Shown piece by piece: positions 1 to 7,845 of a stretch of 64,000 bases of DNA. The DNA is from JACQLN01 sp049274895 (lineage in GTDB: Bacteria > Patescibacteriota > Minisyncoccia > JACQLN01). The notes below the pieces were generated by a model that saw nothing but the letters and a program-made list of their open reading frames with translations, made no database searches and was not told where the DNA came from. The position numbers and the translations under genes are program-made. Location of the stretch: assembly GCA_049274895.1 (NCBI GenBank), contig JBASTM010000005.1:18830-82829 (forward strand), read 5' to 3'. Each line of letters opens with the position of its first letter. The first letter of the stretch is position 1.

Positions 1-549
1 CAACTGAATCAAGCCGGAATTTTTGACGGCATAAATAGCATTGATTACATCTTCCAAATAACCCAGCCGGAACTCTAAATCAGCTTGGGAATCCTTACTG
101 GAAAAAGCATGATTGCGGTAGTCGGAATGCACCACCGCGTAGCCCCGGCGGGCTAAATAATCCTGTTCACGCTTTAAGCCTCGGCCGTTGGTGTAAATAG
201 CGGGGTCGATATAGCCGTGATTCAAAATCAAAACCGGCCAAGGCCCGGGGCCGTGAGGCAGGTTCATAATACCCGATATGGTTAAGTTGCCGCTTTTATA
301 GGTAATAAAATAACGGGTATAAGCTTCGTTTTGAGCGAGTATTTGCCCAAGTTTCAATTCCCGCCCATCGTATTCTTTGGCGGCATAAGCGGGCAGCGAA
401 ACCGGATGTATTTGCGGCGGAGCCGAAGCGACCGAAGAAACATCGCCCATCACCTTACTGGGCCAGCCCTGGCCCCAAGCCAGCCAAGATAAAACCAGCG
501 CCCCCGCGAGCGCCGACGATATAATTACATATTTGTATCGCAAAACCAT
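1..549 (-). CDS. alpha/beta hydrolase, N-terminal part (runs off the window)
   Basis: The frame opens at ATG 549 and stays open to the window edge, giving 183 residues. An N-terminal hydrophobic segment (about residues 4-22) suggests a membrane anchor or uncleaved signal. Next come a beta-strand/oxyanion motif, LNHGYIDP, and a second strand, YAVVHSDYRNH, typical of dienelactone-hydrolase/S9-like alpha/beta hydrolases. The nucleophile (G-x-S-x-G) and the His of the triad would lie in the missing part, so activity cannot be judged. It probably acts at the outer membrane face on an unknown ester or peptide. It is the next gene downstream of the ileS locus on the same strand, separated now by the inserted methyltransferase island. 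Confidence 0.75.
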   Translation of the reverse strand, partial: MVLRYKYVIISSALAGALVLSWLAWGQGWPSKVMGDVSSVASAPPQIHPVSLPAYAAKEYDGRELKLGQILAQNEAYTRYFITYKSGNLTISGIMNLPHGPGPWPVLILNHGYIDPAIYTNGRGLKREQDYLARRGYAVVHSDYRNHAFSSKDSQADLEFRLGYLEDVINAIYAVKNSGLIQL

Positions 550-640
550 AGCGTTTTCTATAATAACAAACAACACCACAATCACAACATCCTGACATCC
601 TTAAGAATGTTGGTATGTTATTCTGTTCTAGCTCACCTTC

Positions 641-684
641 TTAATCCCCACACCGATTTCGTAGCCGGAATGATTCCAGGTTTT
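641..684. repeat. Direct repeat of the ileS 3' end, distal copy
   Basis: These 44 bp are identical to 3165-3208, the last codons of ileS. Read on the minus strand the copy still encodes the IleRS C-terminal residues (NHSGYEIGVGIKKV) and then Ser and a TAG stop, where the real ileS ends directly after KKV. Weaker similarity continues to a TCTAG near 627-631. It bounds the 685-3164 island. Confidence 0.9.
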
Positions 685-943
685 ATATAGAGAAGGTTAT
701 TTTGTCTCCCTCTCGAAGAAGCTCGTATTCTGTCGGCGGATGGCCGTTGAGCGCCATCGCTAATCTGCCCGGCGGATACCGTTTTTGGATTTCGGGATAA
801 GAAGTAAAAATACTATGTAAAAGAAAAACAAACGGCGCATTTTCACTCATCATAATTTTAATTTTTGTTTGCCCCGTGATTGCTTCCATAACTGGATCAA
901 ATTCAATAAACACACTGACTGGTTTTAACATTTCTCTATCCAT
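683..943 (-). CDS. MoaD/ThiS-like beta-grasp protein, probably truncated
   Basis: The product is 86 aa from ATG 943. This start is preferred because a TATATT box lies at 957-952, eight bases upstream, while longer versions of the frame run through that promoter. The pattern of strands, central helix, ALNG turn and the end LREGDKITFSI resembles the ubiquitin-like fold of MoaD/ThiS sulfur carriers. Those proteins end in a flexible tail with Gly-Gly. Here the stop codon is created by the junction with the ileS direct repeat (T at 685, AA from the repeat), so the tail is absent and sulfur-carrier function is unlikely. It diverges from the methyltransferase at 1070. The family call rests on pattern recognition only. 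Confidence 0.4.
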   Translation of the reverse strand: MDREMLKPVSVFIEFDPVMEAITGQTKIKIMMSENAPFVFLLHSIFTSYPEIQKRYPPGRLAMALNGHPPTEYELLREGDKITFSI

Positions 944-1043
944 ACACATATAATATAGTCTTTTAAGCATCCGGCAAAACAAAATCCCAACAAATTTGGA
1001 GCCTGACTGCTTAATTGTGGATAACTTTCGGTTAATTTTCGGC

Positions 1044-1071
1044 ATCATAAATGATAAAATTATATTATCAT
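1044..1071. promoter_or_regulatory. Inverted-repeat operator candidate over the methyltransferase start
   Basis: Two overlapping dyads are visible: ATCAT-AA-ATGAT (1044-1055) and ATGATAA-7-TTATCAT (1051-1071). The second reaches into the ATG at 1070 and covers a TAAAAT -10-like box. The encoded protein begins with a LexA-type DNA-binding domain, so autorepression from this site is a plausible inference. Confidence 0.5.
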
Positions 1072-2131
1072 GCCTACTATAACCCCAAAGCAAAAACAGG
1101 TTCTTGATTTTACGTCCGCTTTCATAAAAAATGAGGGCTTTGCTCCTTCAATAAACGAGATAAAAAATAATCTAGGGCTCAAATCCGTTGCCACCATACA
1201 TCAACATCTTCAAGCTCTTGAAAAAAAAGGTTACATAAAAAGAGAAAAAAACCAAAAAAGACACCTGGAAATAGTCGCTGAAATACCGCTGGTTATTAAG
1301 CCAGAAAAAATCGCCGACCAGACTAAAAAATACGACGCCTTACCCTTAAACCAAATAATCTGCGGAGACGCTGTAGAAGAATTAAAAAAAATACCCGATA
1401 ATTCAATAGACTTAGTAGTAACCTCGCCTCCTTACGATGAAATTAGAAAATATAATGGCTTTAGTTTTGATCTACACAAAACAGGAATGGAATTATTTAG
1501 AATACTTAAAAATGGCGGGGTGGCAGCTATGGTTATACAGGATCAAACCAAAAGTTTTGCAAAAACCCTGACATCTTTTAGAACAATCGTAGATTGGGTA
1601 GACAATATAGGTTTTCGGCTATTTGAAAACGTAATTTATAGGAAATACGGCACTGAAGGAGCGTGGTGGAAACACAGATTTAGAGTGGACCACGAATATA
1701 TGCCTATTTTTATTAAAGGTGAAAGGCCTCAATATTTTAATAAAGAACCATTAAAAGTGCCGTCAAAACATGGTGGAAAAGTGATGACTGGAAGTGGTAA
1801 TAGAAGAACGGATGGTAAGACAACAAAAACCGTCACGAGGATCATAAACCAAATGAAGTGCAGAGGAACTATTTGGGATTACTTAAACGCTGGAGATAAA
1901 AACCCACTAAAAAGAAAACATCCCGCCGTCTTTCCAGATAAAATACCTTTTGATTTTATCCAATGTTTTTGTCCTCCAAACGGTATTGTTTTAGATCCAT
2001 TCATCGGCAGCGGATCAACCTCTGTATCAGCTAAAAAATTAAATAGAAACTTTATAGGAATCGATTTATCAAAAGAATACTGTGATTTAGCTCAAAAAAG
2101 GTTGGGTGAGACGCTTATTACGCTTTTATAG
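1070..2131 (+). CDS. LexA-type HTH fused to beta-class DNA methyltransferase
   Basis: 353 aa. Residues 1-68 match the LexA winged-helix domain (ITPKQKQVLDF, then GFAPSINEI and a recognition-helix region with HLQALEKKGYI). There is no LexA peptidase domain. Residues about 95-350 form an amino-methyltransferase with TSPPY at 118-122 and the AdoMet motif DPFIGSGS at 309-316. That order is beta-class, and SPPY favours N4-cytosine (N6-adenine is possible). The expected role is modification of a specific site plus transcriptional control of itself through the dyads at 1044-1071. There is no SD, and translation may be leaderless. The gene is visibly AT-rich compared with its surroundings and converges with 2132-3148, the two stop codons touching. 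It is probably the M partner of an acquired restriction-modification-like pair. Confidence 0.85.
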   Translation: MPTITPKQKQVLDFTSAFIKNEGFAPSINEIKNNLGLKSVATIHQHLQALEKKGYIKREKNQKRHLEIVAEIPLVIKPEKIADQTKKYDALPLNQIICGDAVEELKKIPDNSIDLVVTSPPYDEIRKYNGFSFDLHKTGMELFRILKNGGVAAMVIQDQTKSFAKTLTSFRTIVDWVDNIGFRLFENVIYRKYGTEGAWWKHRFRVDHEYMPIFIKGERPQYFNKEPLKVPSKHGGKVMTGSGNRRTDGKTTKTVTRIINQMKCRGTIWDYLNAGDKNPLKRKHPAVFPDKIPFDFIQCFCPPNGIVLDPFIGSGSTSVSAKKLNRNFIGIDLSKEYCDLAQKRLGETLITLL

Positions 2132-3148
2132 CTAATATAGCTTGTCTGGTTTTTCCAATGTATATTCAATATTTTGACCAGTTGTCATTGCCCAAGTAAG
2201 TGGTTTCTTAGACATTAGTTCCTCAAAGTTTTTATTATTCAAACTGATTCTGCTACCAGCAAAATCGCCCTTAGTAAATTTATACAAAACTAAGTCTGAC
2301 CAACTCCATAGATCTTCAATATACTGCCAATCGGTAAGCGTAGATAACAGCTCAATAAATTTTTCCGATCTTTCTTTTGCTTCTGGCTTAATATCATAAA
2401 AAGAACCACGCTTTATAATATTTGTCGGGTAACCATCCGTTTCTGATATTCTCAATCTGTCCCCTCTTTCACCTGCAACACTGATAATATCTCTTTTTTT
2501 GAAAAAATCGTCCATTGCTTTCATAAGAGAAAAGACACTATATTTTTCATTTTCAAAAATATACTTAAGTGGACTATTGTTTTCATTAGCCATTAGATAA
2601 TTTAACCAATTCAAAACATTTTCCGGATACTTAAATAAAACGTTGAAGGTTCCATCAGTAAAAAGTAAAGGACATATAGCAGACTCGGGTATTATAATCT
2701 TCTTGCTCGAGCCAACTATACCAATCAATAAATGTATTGTAGCTAAAGGATATTTCAGACGAAACTCTCTATAACCATCATAATTCCTTAAATTATTGGG
2801 CTGGATACAGTTTTTATAGTTATCCCAGTTTATCGGTTTCTTATTCTTATTATATTGAACCATGTGATGGCCAACACTTCTTATTTCTTTCCTAAAGACC
2901 TCCATATCTAAAAACACACAATCACTAGCGGAAACATTCTTTTTTAACAACATCACTTTACCATCGTAAAAACCTTTTATTTTCCATCCTAAAAAATTAC
3001 TCATAAATAACCCACAGAGTAAACCATCACTATCTGGACTCAGAATACAATTATGATCATCCTCAATAATCCAAGGAAAATTTTTTATAATCTCTTTGTA
3101 ATCAATTTGCTCTGATTTATTCTCTAACAACTCCTGTATTTTTGACAT
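2132..3148 (-). CDS. Unknown protein with DHH-like motifs, methyltransferase partner
   Basis: 338 aa, not confidently recognised. The N-terminal region has a strand ending in SPDSDG (DSDG at 39-42), a following strand with D81, and GHH at 93-95. The spacing recalls motifs I-III of DHH/RecJ-type phosphoesterases (DxDG, D, DHH), although the usual DHH is GHH here. No PD-(D/E)xK or HNH signature was found. It starts six bases after the ileS stop and so could be read through from ileS. It ends directly against the methyltransferase stop. AT-rich like its partner. By position it is the candidate effector nuclease of the island, but that is inference; an unrelated accessory role is possible. Confidence 0.45.
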   Translation of the reverse strand: MSKIQELLENKSEQIDYKEIIKNFPWIIEDDHNCILSPDSDGLLCGLFMSNFLGWKIKGFYDGKVMLLKKNVSASDCVFLDMEVFRKEIRSVGHHMVQYNKNKKPINWDNYKNCIQPNNLRNYDGYREFRLKYPLATIHLLIGIVGSSKKIIIPESAICPLLFTDGTFNVLFKYPENVLNWLNYLMANENNSPLKYIFENEKYSVFSLMKAMDDFFKKRDIISVAGERGDRLRISETDGYPTNIIKRGSFYDIKPEAKERSEKFIELLSTLTDWQYIEDLWSWSDLVLYKFTKGDFAGSRISLNNKNFEELMSKKPLTWAMTTGQNIEYTLEKPDKLY

Positions 3149-3154
3149 ATCGCT

Positions 3155-6100
3155 CTAGACCTTTTTAATCCCCACACCGATTTCGTAGCCGGAATGATTC
3201 CAGGTTTTGTGGACCAGAAAATTGTCGTTCTCGGCAATACCAAAATGGATTTGACTGGAACGGGTTTCGGATTTGATAACCTGCTCCCAACGGGAAAGAA
3301 ACTCTTGAAAGTTCTGGTTTTGGCGGATGTCGTAATACAAAATTATTTTATCTTCGGGCGTTAAGCCGGCCTCTTTGCGCATATCGTTGATGTTGCGCGT
3401 CAGTTCGCGCACCAAACCCTCTTCTTTCAGCTCGGCGGTGAGTTCGGTATCCAGAACCACTGTGTCTTTGGCTATTTTGCGGTCGGCCAGAACTTTTTTA
3501 ACATTCAATTCCGAAGCCACCAAATACAAAACGTCCCCAATCAAATTGTAATCCGCAGGTGAAAGATATAAGGCGTTTAAGGGCTGGCGGACTCTGATGC
3601 CGGTTCTAGCCCGCTCGGCCAGGCCCAAAGCCACAAGTTCGCGGGCTTTATCCATCACCCGCATTATTTCCGATTTCTTAGCCGACTTTGACGCCTTGGG
3701 CCAACTCTCCAAATGAACAGATTCTAAGTTACAAGTTACAGGTTTTAAGTTCTTGAGATTTTGATAAAGCCATTCGGCCAAAAACGGCGTGAACGGTGAG
3801 AGTAAAATCGAGACACGTCTTAAAACCTCCGCCAAGGTTCGTTGGGCGGCCAGTTTTTCTCCGTCCATATTTTGTTTTTGAAACTTGCGTCTGGACCTGC
3901 GGATATACCAATTGGAAAGTTCATCCACAAATTCCTCAATGTCCCGCGCGGCCGAAGTTACACTGTAAGCATCAAGATGCTTAGCCGCGTCTGATTCCAA
4001 ATCTGCCAAGCGCTCCAAAATCCAGCTGTCTAAAATATCCGGCCGGGCGGCCAGCGAGGCCGGAGCGTCGTCATAATAAGTTTCCAAAAAGAGATAGGAG
4101 TTAACTAGAGTATCAACAAAGCGGCGTTTTTTGGTCTCAAGGTCGCGCAGATTAAAAAGTTTGTTGTCGCCGGGCGTGTTTACGGTATAAAAATACCAGC
4201 GCATCACGTCAAAACCGACTTTCTCGCCTACCAGCCACGGATCCACCATGTTGCCTTTAGATTTAGACATCTTTTCACCCTTATCATCCAGAACATGGTT
4301 TAAGCTGATGACATTCTTAAAAGGCGCGCCTTGGCCCAAGGCGGTAGCTACAGCCACAAGCGTGTAAAACCAGCCGCGGGTTTGATCTATAGCTTCACAA
4401 ATGTAATCCGCCGGGAAAAGATTTTTGGAAGCCCAGGGCATCGCTCCCGAATCAAACCAGACATCTATAAGATCCTTGACGCGCTCCATCCTGGACGAAC
4501 ATTGGGGACACTTGAGAAAAACAGCATCCACATACGGCCGATGTAGATCAAGATTGCCTTCAGCATCGTAAGGCCAGTTGTTGATTTTGAACTCGGTAAA
4601 TTCGGCCGTGTCCAAAACCAGTTTGGATTTTTTCACGGCCGATTGGTAAGCGAGTTCAGTTTCGTCAGAACCGTATATCCCGCCCGAAGTTTGGATCAAA
4701 AACAAAGGGTCCATATGGCTAACCACGATAATTTTTTTACCCGGATGCTTATGGGAAACATCGGCCGTAAAATCACGCACCCTGCGGGCCACGTCCAACC
4801 ACGACTCCCCCTGCGGCGGTGAGTGCACAAATCTGTCTTTGAAAGAACTGAAATAGTTACGGTAGGCCTCAACCGCTTGTCCGCTAAACTGACCGGTGTC
4901 TATTTCGCGCAAGCGCGGATCAAAAATTATGTTTTTTGTTTTAAGCTCATCAGCCACAATCTGCGCCGTCTCCCGGGCGCGCAGCAGGTCCGATGAATAC
5001 ACCGCCGTTGCTTTCTCTTTACCCAGACCCAACTTAATTTTCTTGGCTGCCGCTTCAACCTGCTTGCGGCCGCGCTCGGTCAGCGGATTCAATTTCTGTT
5101 CGGGATAAGAACTGCAAAAACCTTTAAGATTGGACTCGGCCTCGCCGTGGCGCATTAAAATCAAAGTGGCCGGCGCATCGGTGCGGTTTTTATTCAAATC
5201 GTCCAACGATCCAGCCACCAACCGGTGATCACATTTCCGGCATTCCCAAACCGGCAAGGGCGTGCCCCAGTAACGCTCGCGGCTGACGGCCCAATCTTTT
5301 ACCTCGCGCAGCCACTCACCAAACCGGCCTTCTTTTAAGTGTTCCGGCACCCAATTTATTTTCTGATTATTTTTAATAAGCTCACGCCTTAAAGCCGACA
5401 TTTTTATAAACCAGCTCTCCTTGGCGTAATAAATTAAGGGCGATTGGCAACGCCAACAGAAAGGGTATTCGTGGCTGTAATCGGCTTCGTTAAAAAGCAA
5501 ATTCTGTTTTTTTAAGTAAAATAGAATCGCTTTTTCCGTTAGCATGTCTTTCCGGCCCTCGCTGACAACAGGCAAACCGGCCACGATGGGAACTGATTTT
5601 ATAAACACACCTTCGCGATCCACGGTGTGAAACTTAGGCAAACCGTGCCGCGCACCCAATTCAAAATCATCCGCGCCGTACATTACCGCGGTGTGGACTA
5701 GGCCCGTGCCTTCTTGGGTGCTTACAAAATCGGCGGGATAGACCTTATAAGATTGTGGCGACACCAACTCTTTGATCTTAAAAAGTGGTTCATACGACAA
5801 CTTAGCCACTTCACTGGCTTTTAGATCTTTGATAATTTTGTAATCGCGATTGCCAAAAACTTTAGCCGCCAAATCTTTGGCTAAAATATATTTCTCGCCG
5901 TCCGATTCCACCTCTACATAGTTGATTTTGGAGCCGACGGCCAAAGCCACGTTGCCCGGCAAAGTCCAGGGCGTGGTCGTCCAGGCCAAAAGATAAGTAT
6001 CGGCTAAGCCCTTGACTTTGAACTTTACGGTAACTGATTTGTCGGTGACGGTTTCGTAGCCCTGAGCCACTTCGTGGCTGGAAATGGGCGTGCCACAGCG

Positions 6101-6634
6101 CACGCAAAAAGGCACAATTTTGTAATCTTTGACCAAAAGTTTCTTGTCCCAAAATTTTTTAATGATGCTCCAAACGCTTTCAATATACTGCGGTTCGTAG
6201 GTGATGTAGGGGTTTTTGAGATCCAGCCAAAAACCCATCCGGCGCGTCAGTTTTTCCCATTCGTCTTTATACTGCCACACTGATTTCCGGCATGCCTCGT
6301 TAAACTTGGCGATGCCGTATTTTTCTACTTCTTTTTTGTTCTTGAGACCCAACTTTTTCTCCACCTCAATTTCCACCGGCAGGCCGTGGGTATCCCAGCC
6401 GGCCCGGCGCGCCACGTAATACCCCTTCATGGTTTGATAACGGCAGATAATGTCCTTAAAAGCTCGCGCCAAAACATGGTGGATGCCGGGCCGGCCGTTA
6501 GCTGTGGGCGGGCCTTCGTAAAACACAAAAGCATGGCCTTTGGCTGTGGCCGCCAAAGACTTTTCAAAAATATCATTATCCTCCCAAAACTTGAGAGTTT
6601 TTTCTTCTTCTTTGATTAAATCAACCTGGCGCAT
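3155..6634 (-). CDS. ileS: Isoleucyl-tRNA synthetase with inserted histidine phosphatase domain
   Basis: 1159 aa. It charges tRNA-Ile with isoleucine in the cytoplasm. The class I signatures are GIHH at 50-53 (HIGH) and KMSKS at 788-792. Editing-domain and anticodon-domain patterns follow the eukaryote-like IleRS type. Between the zinc halves ECRKC and KCPQC, at about residues 485-665, sits a complete histidine phosphatase (phosphoglycerate-mutase-like) domain: LMRHGEAES with H496, SSDLLRARETA, LREIDTGQ and VVSHMDP with H640. All the residues expected for catalysis are present, so the insert may be active. Its substrate is unknown. The 3' end is duplicated at 641-684. The next gene downstream starts six bases after the stop. 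Confidence 0.97.
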   Translation of the reverse strand: MRQVDLIKEEEKTLKFWEDNDIFEKSLAATAKGHAFVFYEGPPTANGRPGIHHVLARAFKDIICRYQTMKGYYVARRAGWDTHGLPVEIEVEKKLGLKNKKEVEKYGIAKFNEACRKSVWQYKDEWEKLTRRMGFWLDLKNPYITYEPQYIESVWSIIKKFWDKKLLVKDYKIVPFCVRCGTPISSHEVAQGYETVTDKSVTVKFKVKGLADTYLLAWTTTPWTLPGNVALAVGSKINYVEVESDGEKYILAKDLAAKVFGNRDYKIIKDLKASEVAKLSYEPLFKIKELVSPQSYKVYPADFVSTQEGTGLVHTAVMYGADDFELGARHGLPKFHTVDREGVFIKSVPIVAGLPVVSEGRKDMLTEKAILFYLKKQNLLFNEADYSHEYPFCWRCQSPLIYYAKESWFIKMSALRRELIKNNQKINWVPEHLKEGRFGEWLREVKDWAVSRERYWGTPLPVWECRKCDHRLVAGSLDDLNKNRTDAPATLILMRHGEAESNLKGFCSSYPEQKLNPLTERGRKQVEAAAKKIKLGLGKEKATAVYSSDLLRARETAQIVADELKTKNIIFDPRLREIDTGQFSGQAVEAYRNYFSSFKDRFVHSPPQGESWLDVARRVRDFTADVSHKHPGKKIIVVSHMDPLFLIQTSGGIYGSDETELAYQSAVKKSKLVLDTAEFTEFKINNWPYDAEGNLDLHRPYVDAVFLKCPQCSSRMERVKDLIDVWFDSGAMPWASKNLFPADYICEAIDQTRGWFYTLVAVATALGQGAPFKNVISLNHVLDDKGEKMSKSKGNMVDPWLVGEKVGFDVMRWYFYTVNTPGDNKLFNLRDLETKKRRFVDTLVNSYLFLETYYDDAPASLAARPDILDSWILERLADLESDAAKHLDAYSVTSAARDIEEFVDELSNWYIRRSRRKFQKQNMDGEKLAAQRTLAEVLRRVSILLSPFTPFLAEWLYQNLKNLKPVTCNLESVHLESWPKASKSAKKSEIMRVMDKARELVALGLAERARTGIRVRQPLNALYLSPADYNLIGDVLYLVASELNVKKVLADRKIAKDTVVLDTELTAELKEEGLVRELTRNINDMRKEAGLTPEDKIILYYDIRQNQNFQEFLSRWEQVIKSETRSSQIHFGIAENDNFLVHKTWNHSGYEIGVGIKKV
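3165..3208. repeat. Direct repeat at the ileS 3' end, proximal copy
   Basis: Identical over 44 bp to 641-684. This copy is part of the functional ileS reading frame. Together the two copies flank the methyltransferase island like a long target duplication. Confidence 0.9.
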
Positions 6635-6841
6635 GAGATAAGCTTAGCCAAACCGTGCTTATAAATCAACCAAAAACCATTTAATATATTTTTATGTTTC
6701 CACGACCTTATTAAGAGAGGTCGGTTGCTCCACATCAACAAAATCATGTAACTACTAAGCGGTTACAATGCGGTCAATAATCCACTTTTTAATATCGTCT
6801 AAAACAATACCTCTATCCGATCGCCTGTGGTATCAAAAAGC

Positions 6842-6860
6842 GCCACCGCTAAACGGTGGC
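6842..6860 (-). terminator. Hairpin terminator candidate after the 60-aa gene
   Basis: GCCACCG-CTAAA-CGGTGGC is a 7-bp stem. On the minus strand it is followed by a short T-run, about 50 bp after the stop of the 6912-7094 gene. The rest of 6635-6911 shows no convincing gene. Confidence 0.5.
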
Positions 6861-6911
6861 ACATATTTTTCATCAACTCTAAATCTAAATAGTTAAACTT
6901 CATAATACAAA

Positions 6912-7094
6912 CTATGTCCGGTCGTATTCAGCCAGTTTCTCAAAAACTTCCTTATACTCTTTTACAGCCCGTTTAGTACCTTCTTCAACTTTCATTTTCA
7001 GCTCCTCTCTTGAATCAGAAACCTGTTCCTTTACTGTCTTTTCATCAGTTTCTTTGCCGTTAATTTTTAGCAATTTCTTGATAAATTTAGTCAT
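6912..7094 (-). CDS. Small charged helical protein, unknown function
   Basis: 60 aa from ATG 7094 (MTKFIKKLL...). The frame extends upstream to 7133, but that extension contains a TATAAT at 7106-7101 and a TTAGAA -35-like hexamer 18 bp further up. The shorter, probably leaderless start is therefore preferred. The protein is rich in Lys and Glu, has no membrane segment and is probably all alpha-helical or coiled-coil. It is a single-gene unit facing away from smpB with a hairpin downstream. No family is recognised. Confidence 0.55.
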   Translation of the reverse strand: MTKFIKKLLKINGKETDEKTVKEQVSDSREELKMKVEEGTKRAVKEYKEVFEKLAEYDRT

Positions 7095-7172
7095 ATTTTG
7101 ATTATAGCACTTAAGACACTGGTATTCTAACAAACAAACATACTAACCTTATTCCAGTTCTAAATCAAAACC

Positions 7173-7193
7173 CCGCTTGCCGAAGGCGGGGGT
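7173..7193. terminator. GC hairpin between divergent units
   Basis: CCCCGC and GCGGGG arms around a short loop, followed on the minus strand by TTTT. No gene on that strand ends here, so its role as terminator is uncertain. The remainder of 7095-7315 holds only promoter-like sequence. Confidence 0.35.
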
Positions 7194-7315
7194 TCTCAAT
7201 AATTTTAGTGATTATCTTTCCTATATTCCTTGGGAAATCTCCAAATTAGCAAATCGCTTTCGTTGTTTAATAAACAAAAAGTGCCCTTTGCCCACAGCCG
7301 TGATAAACTTACAAT

Positions 7316-7759
7316 ATGGAAGCTAAAATCAACAAAAAGGCGTTTTTTAATTATGAAATCCTGGAGAAGTTCGAGGCCGGTTTAGTGCTGCTTGGTTCGG
7401 AGGTTAAATCCATAAAAAACAGCCATTACAGTTTGCAGGGCGCTTACGTGACCCTCCAAAACGAAGAGGCCTGGCTGGTGCGCGCCACCATCGCCCCCTA
7501 CCAACCCAAAAATATGAATACGGCTTATAACCCCGAACGGCCGAGAAAGCTGTTGTTAAATAAAAAGGAACTTAAATACCTCCAAGGCAAAACCAAAGAA
7601 CGGGGGTTGACTATTGTGCCGTTAAAAGTCTATAATAAGCACGGTCAAATAAAATTGGAAATCGGTTTGGCCAAAGGCAAAACCAAGTCAGATAAACGGG
7701 AAGTTCTTAAAAAACGCATTGCCGATCGAGAGATCCAAAGAGAAATAAGAAATAAATAG
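7316..7759 (+). CDS. smpB: SsrA-binding protein SmpB
   Basis: 147 aa, the usual length. SmpB binds tmRNA and positions it in stalled ribosomes for trans-translation. Recognisable family stretches are the N-terminal NKKAFFNYEILEKFEAG, GSEVKSI, the YQPKN loop, PRKLLLNKKE and a basic C-terminal tail (KKRIADREIQREIRNK) that inserts into the mRNA channel. The ATG has no SD, and a TACAAT box touches it. The tmRNA gene begins 86 bp downstream, so the two partners of the rescue pathway are linked. Confidence 0.97.
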   Translation: MEAKINKKAFFNYEILEKFEAGLVLLGSEVKSIKNSHYSLQGAYVTLQNEEAWLVRATIAPYQPKNMNTAYNPERPRKLLLNKKELKYLQGKTKERGLTIVPLKVYNKHGQIKLEIGLAKGKTKSDKREVLKKRIADREIQREIRNK

Positions 7760-7781
7760 TTTACTATATGGGCGTAAGCCC

Positions 7782-7845
7782 AGTAGTGAACTTTTGACCT
7801 TGAACTTTTCTTCGGCTGGGCCGAAGTTTCAAAAGTTCTACTACT
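7782..7845 (+). other. Long inverted repeat abutting the tmRNA 5' end
   Basis: The arms AGTAGTGAACTTTTGA (7782-7797) and its near-perfect complement (7829-7845) enclose an inner CTTCGG/CCGAAG stem. The right arm ends one base before the tmRNA 5' G at 7846. A small GGGC-GTAA-GCCC hairpin lies just upstream (7770-7781). This may be the smpB terminator, a processing signal for the tmRNA precursor, or both. Confidence 0.6.

Noticed and set aside
3796..6619. Plus-strand and alternate-frame ORFs within ileS
   Set aside because: Shadows of a continuous, well-conserved reading frame.
6640..6830. Possible broken coding remnant on the minus strand (IVLDDIKKWIIDRIVT-like)
   Set aside because: Two consecutive stops, no start and no recognisable family; insufficient evidence for a pseudogene call.
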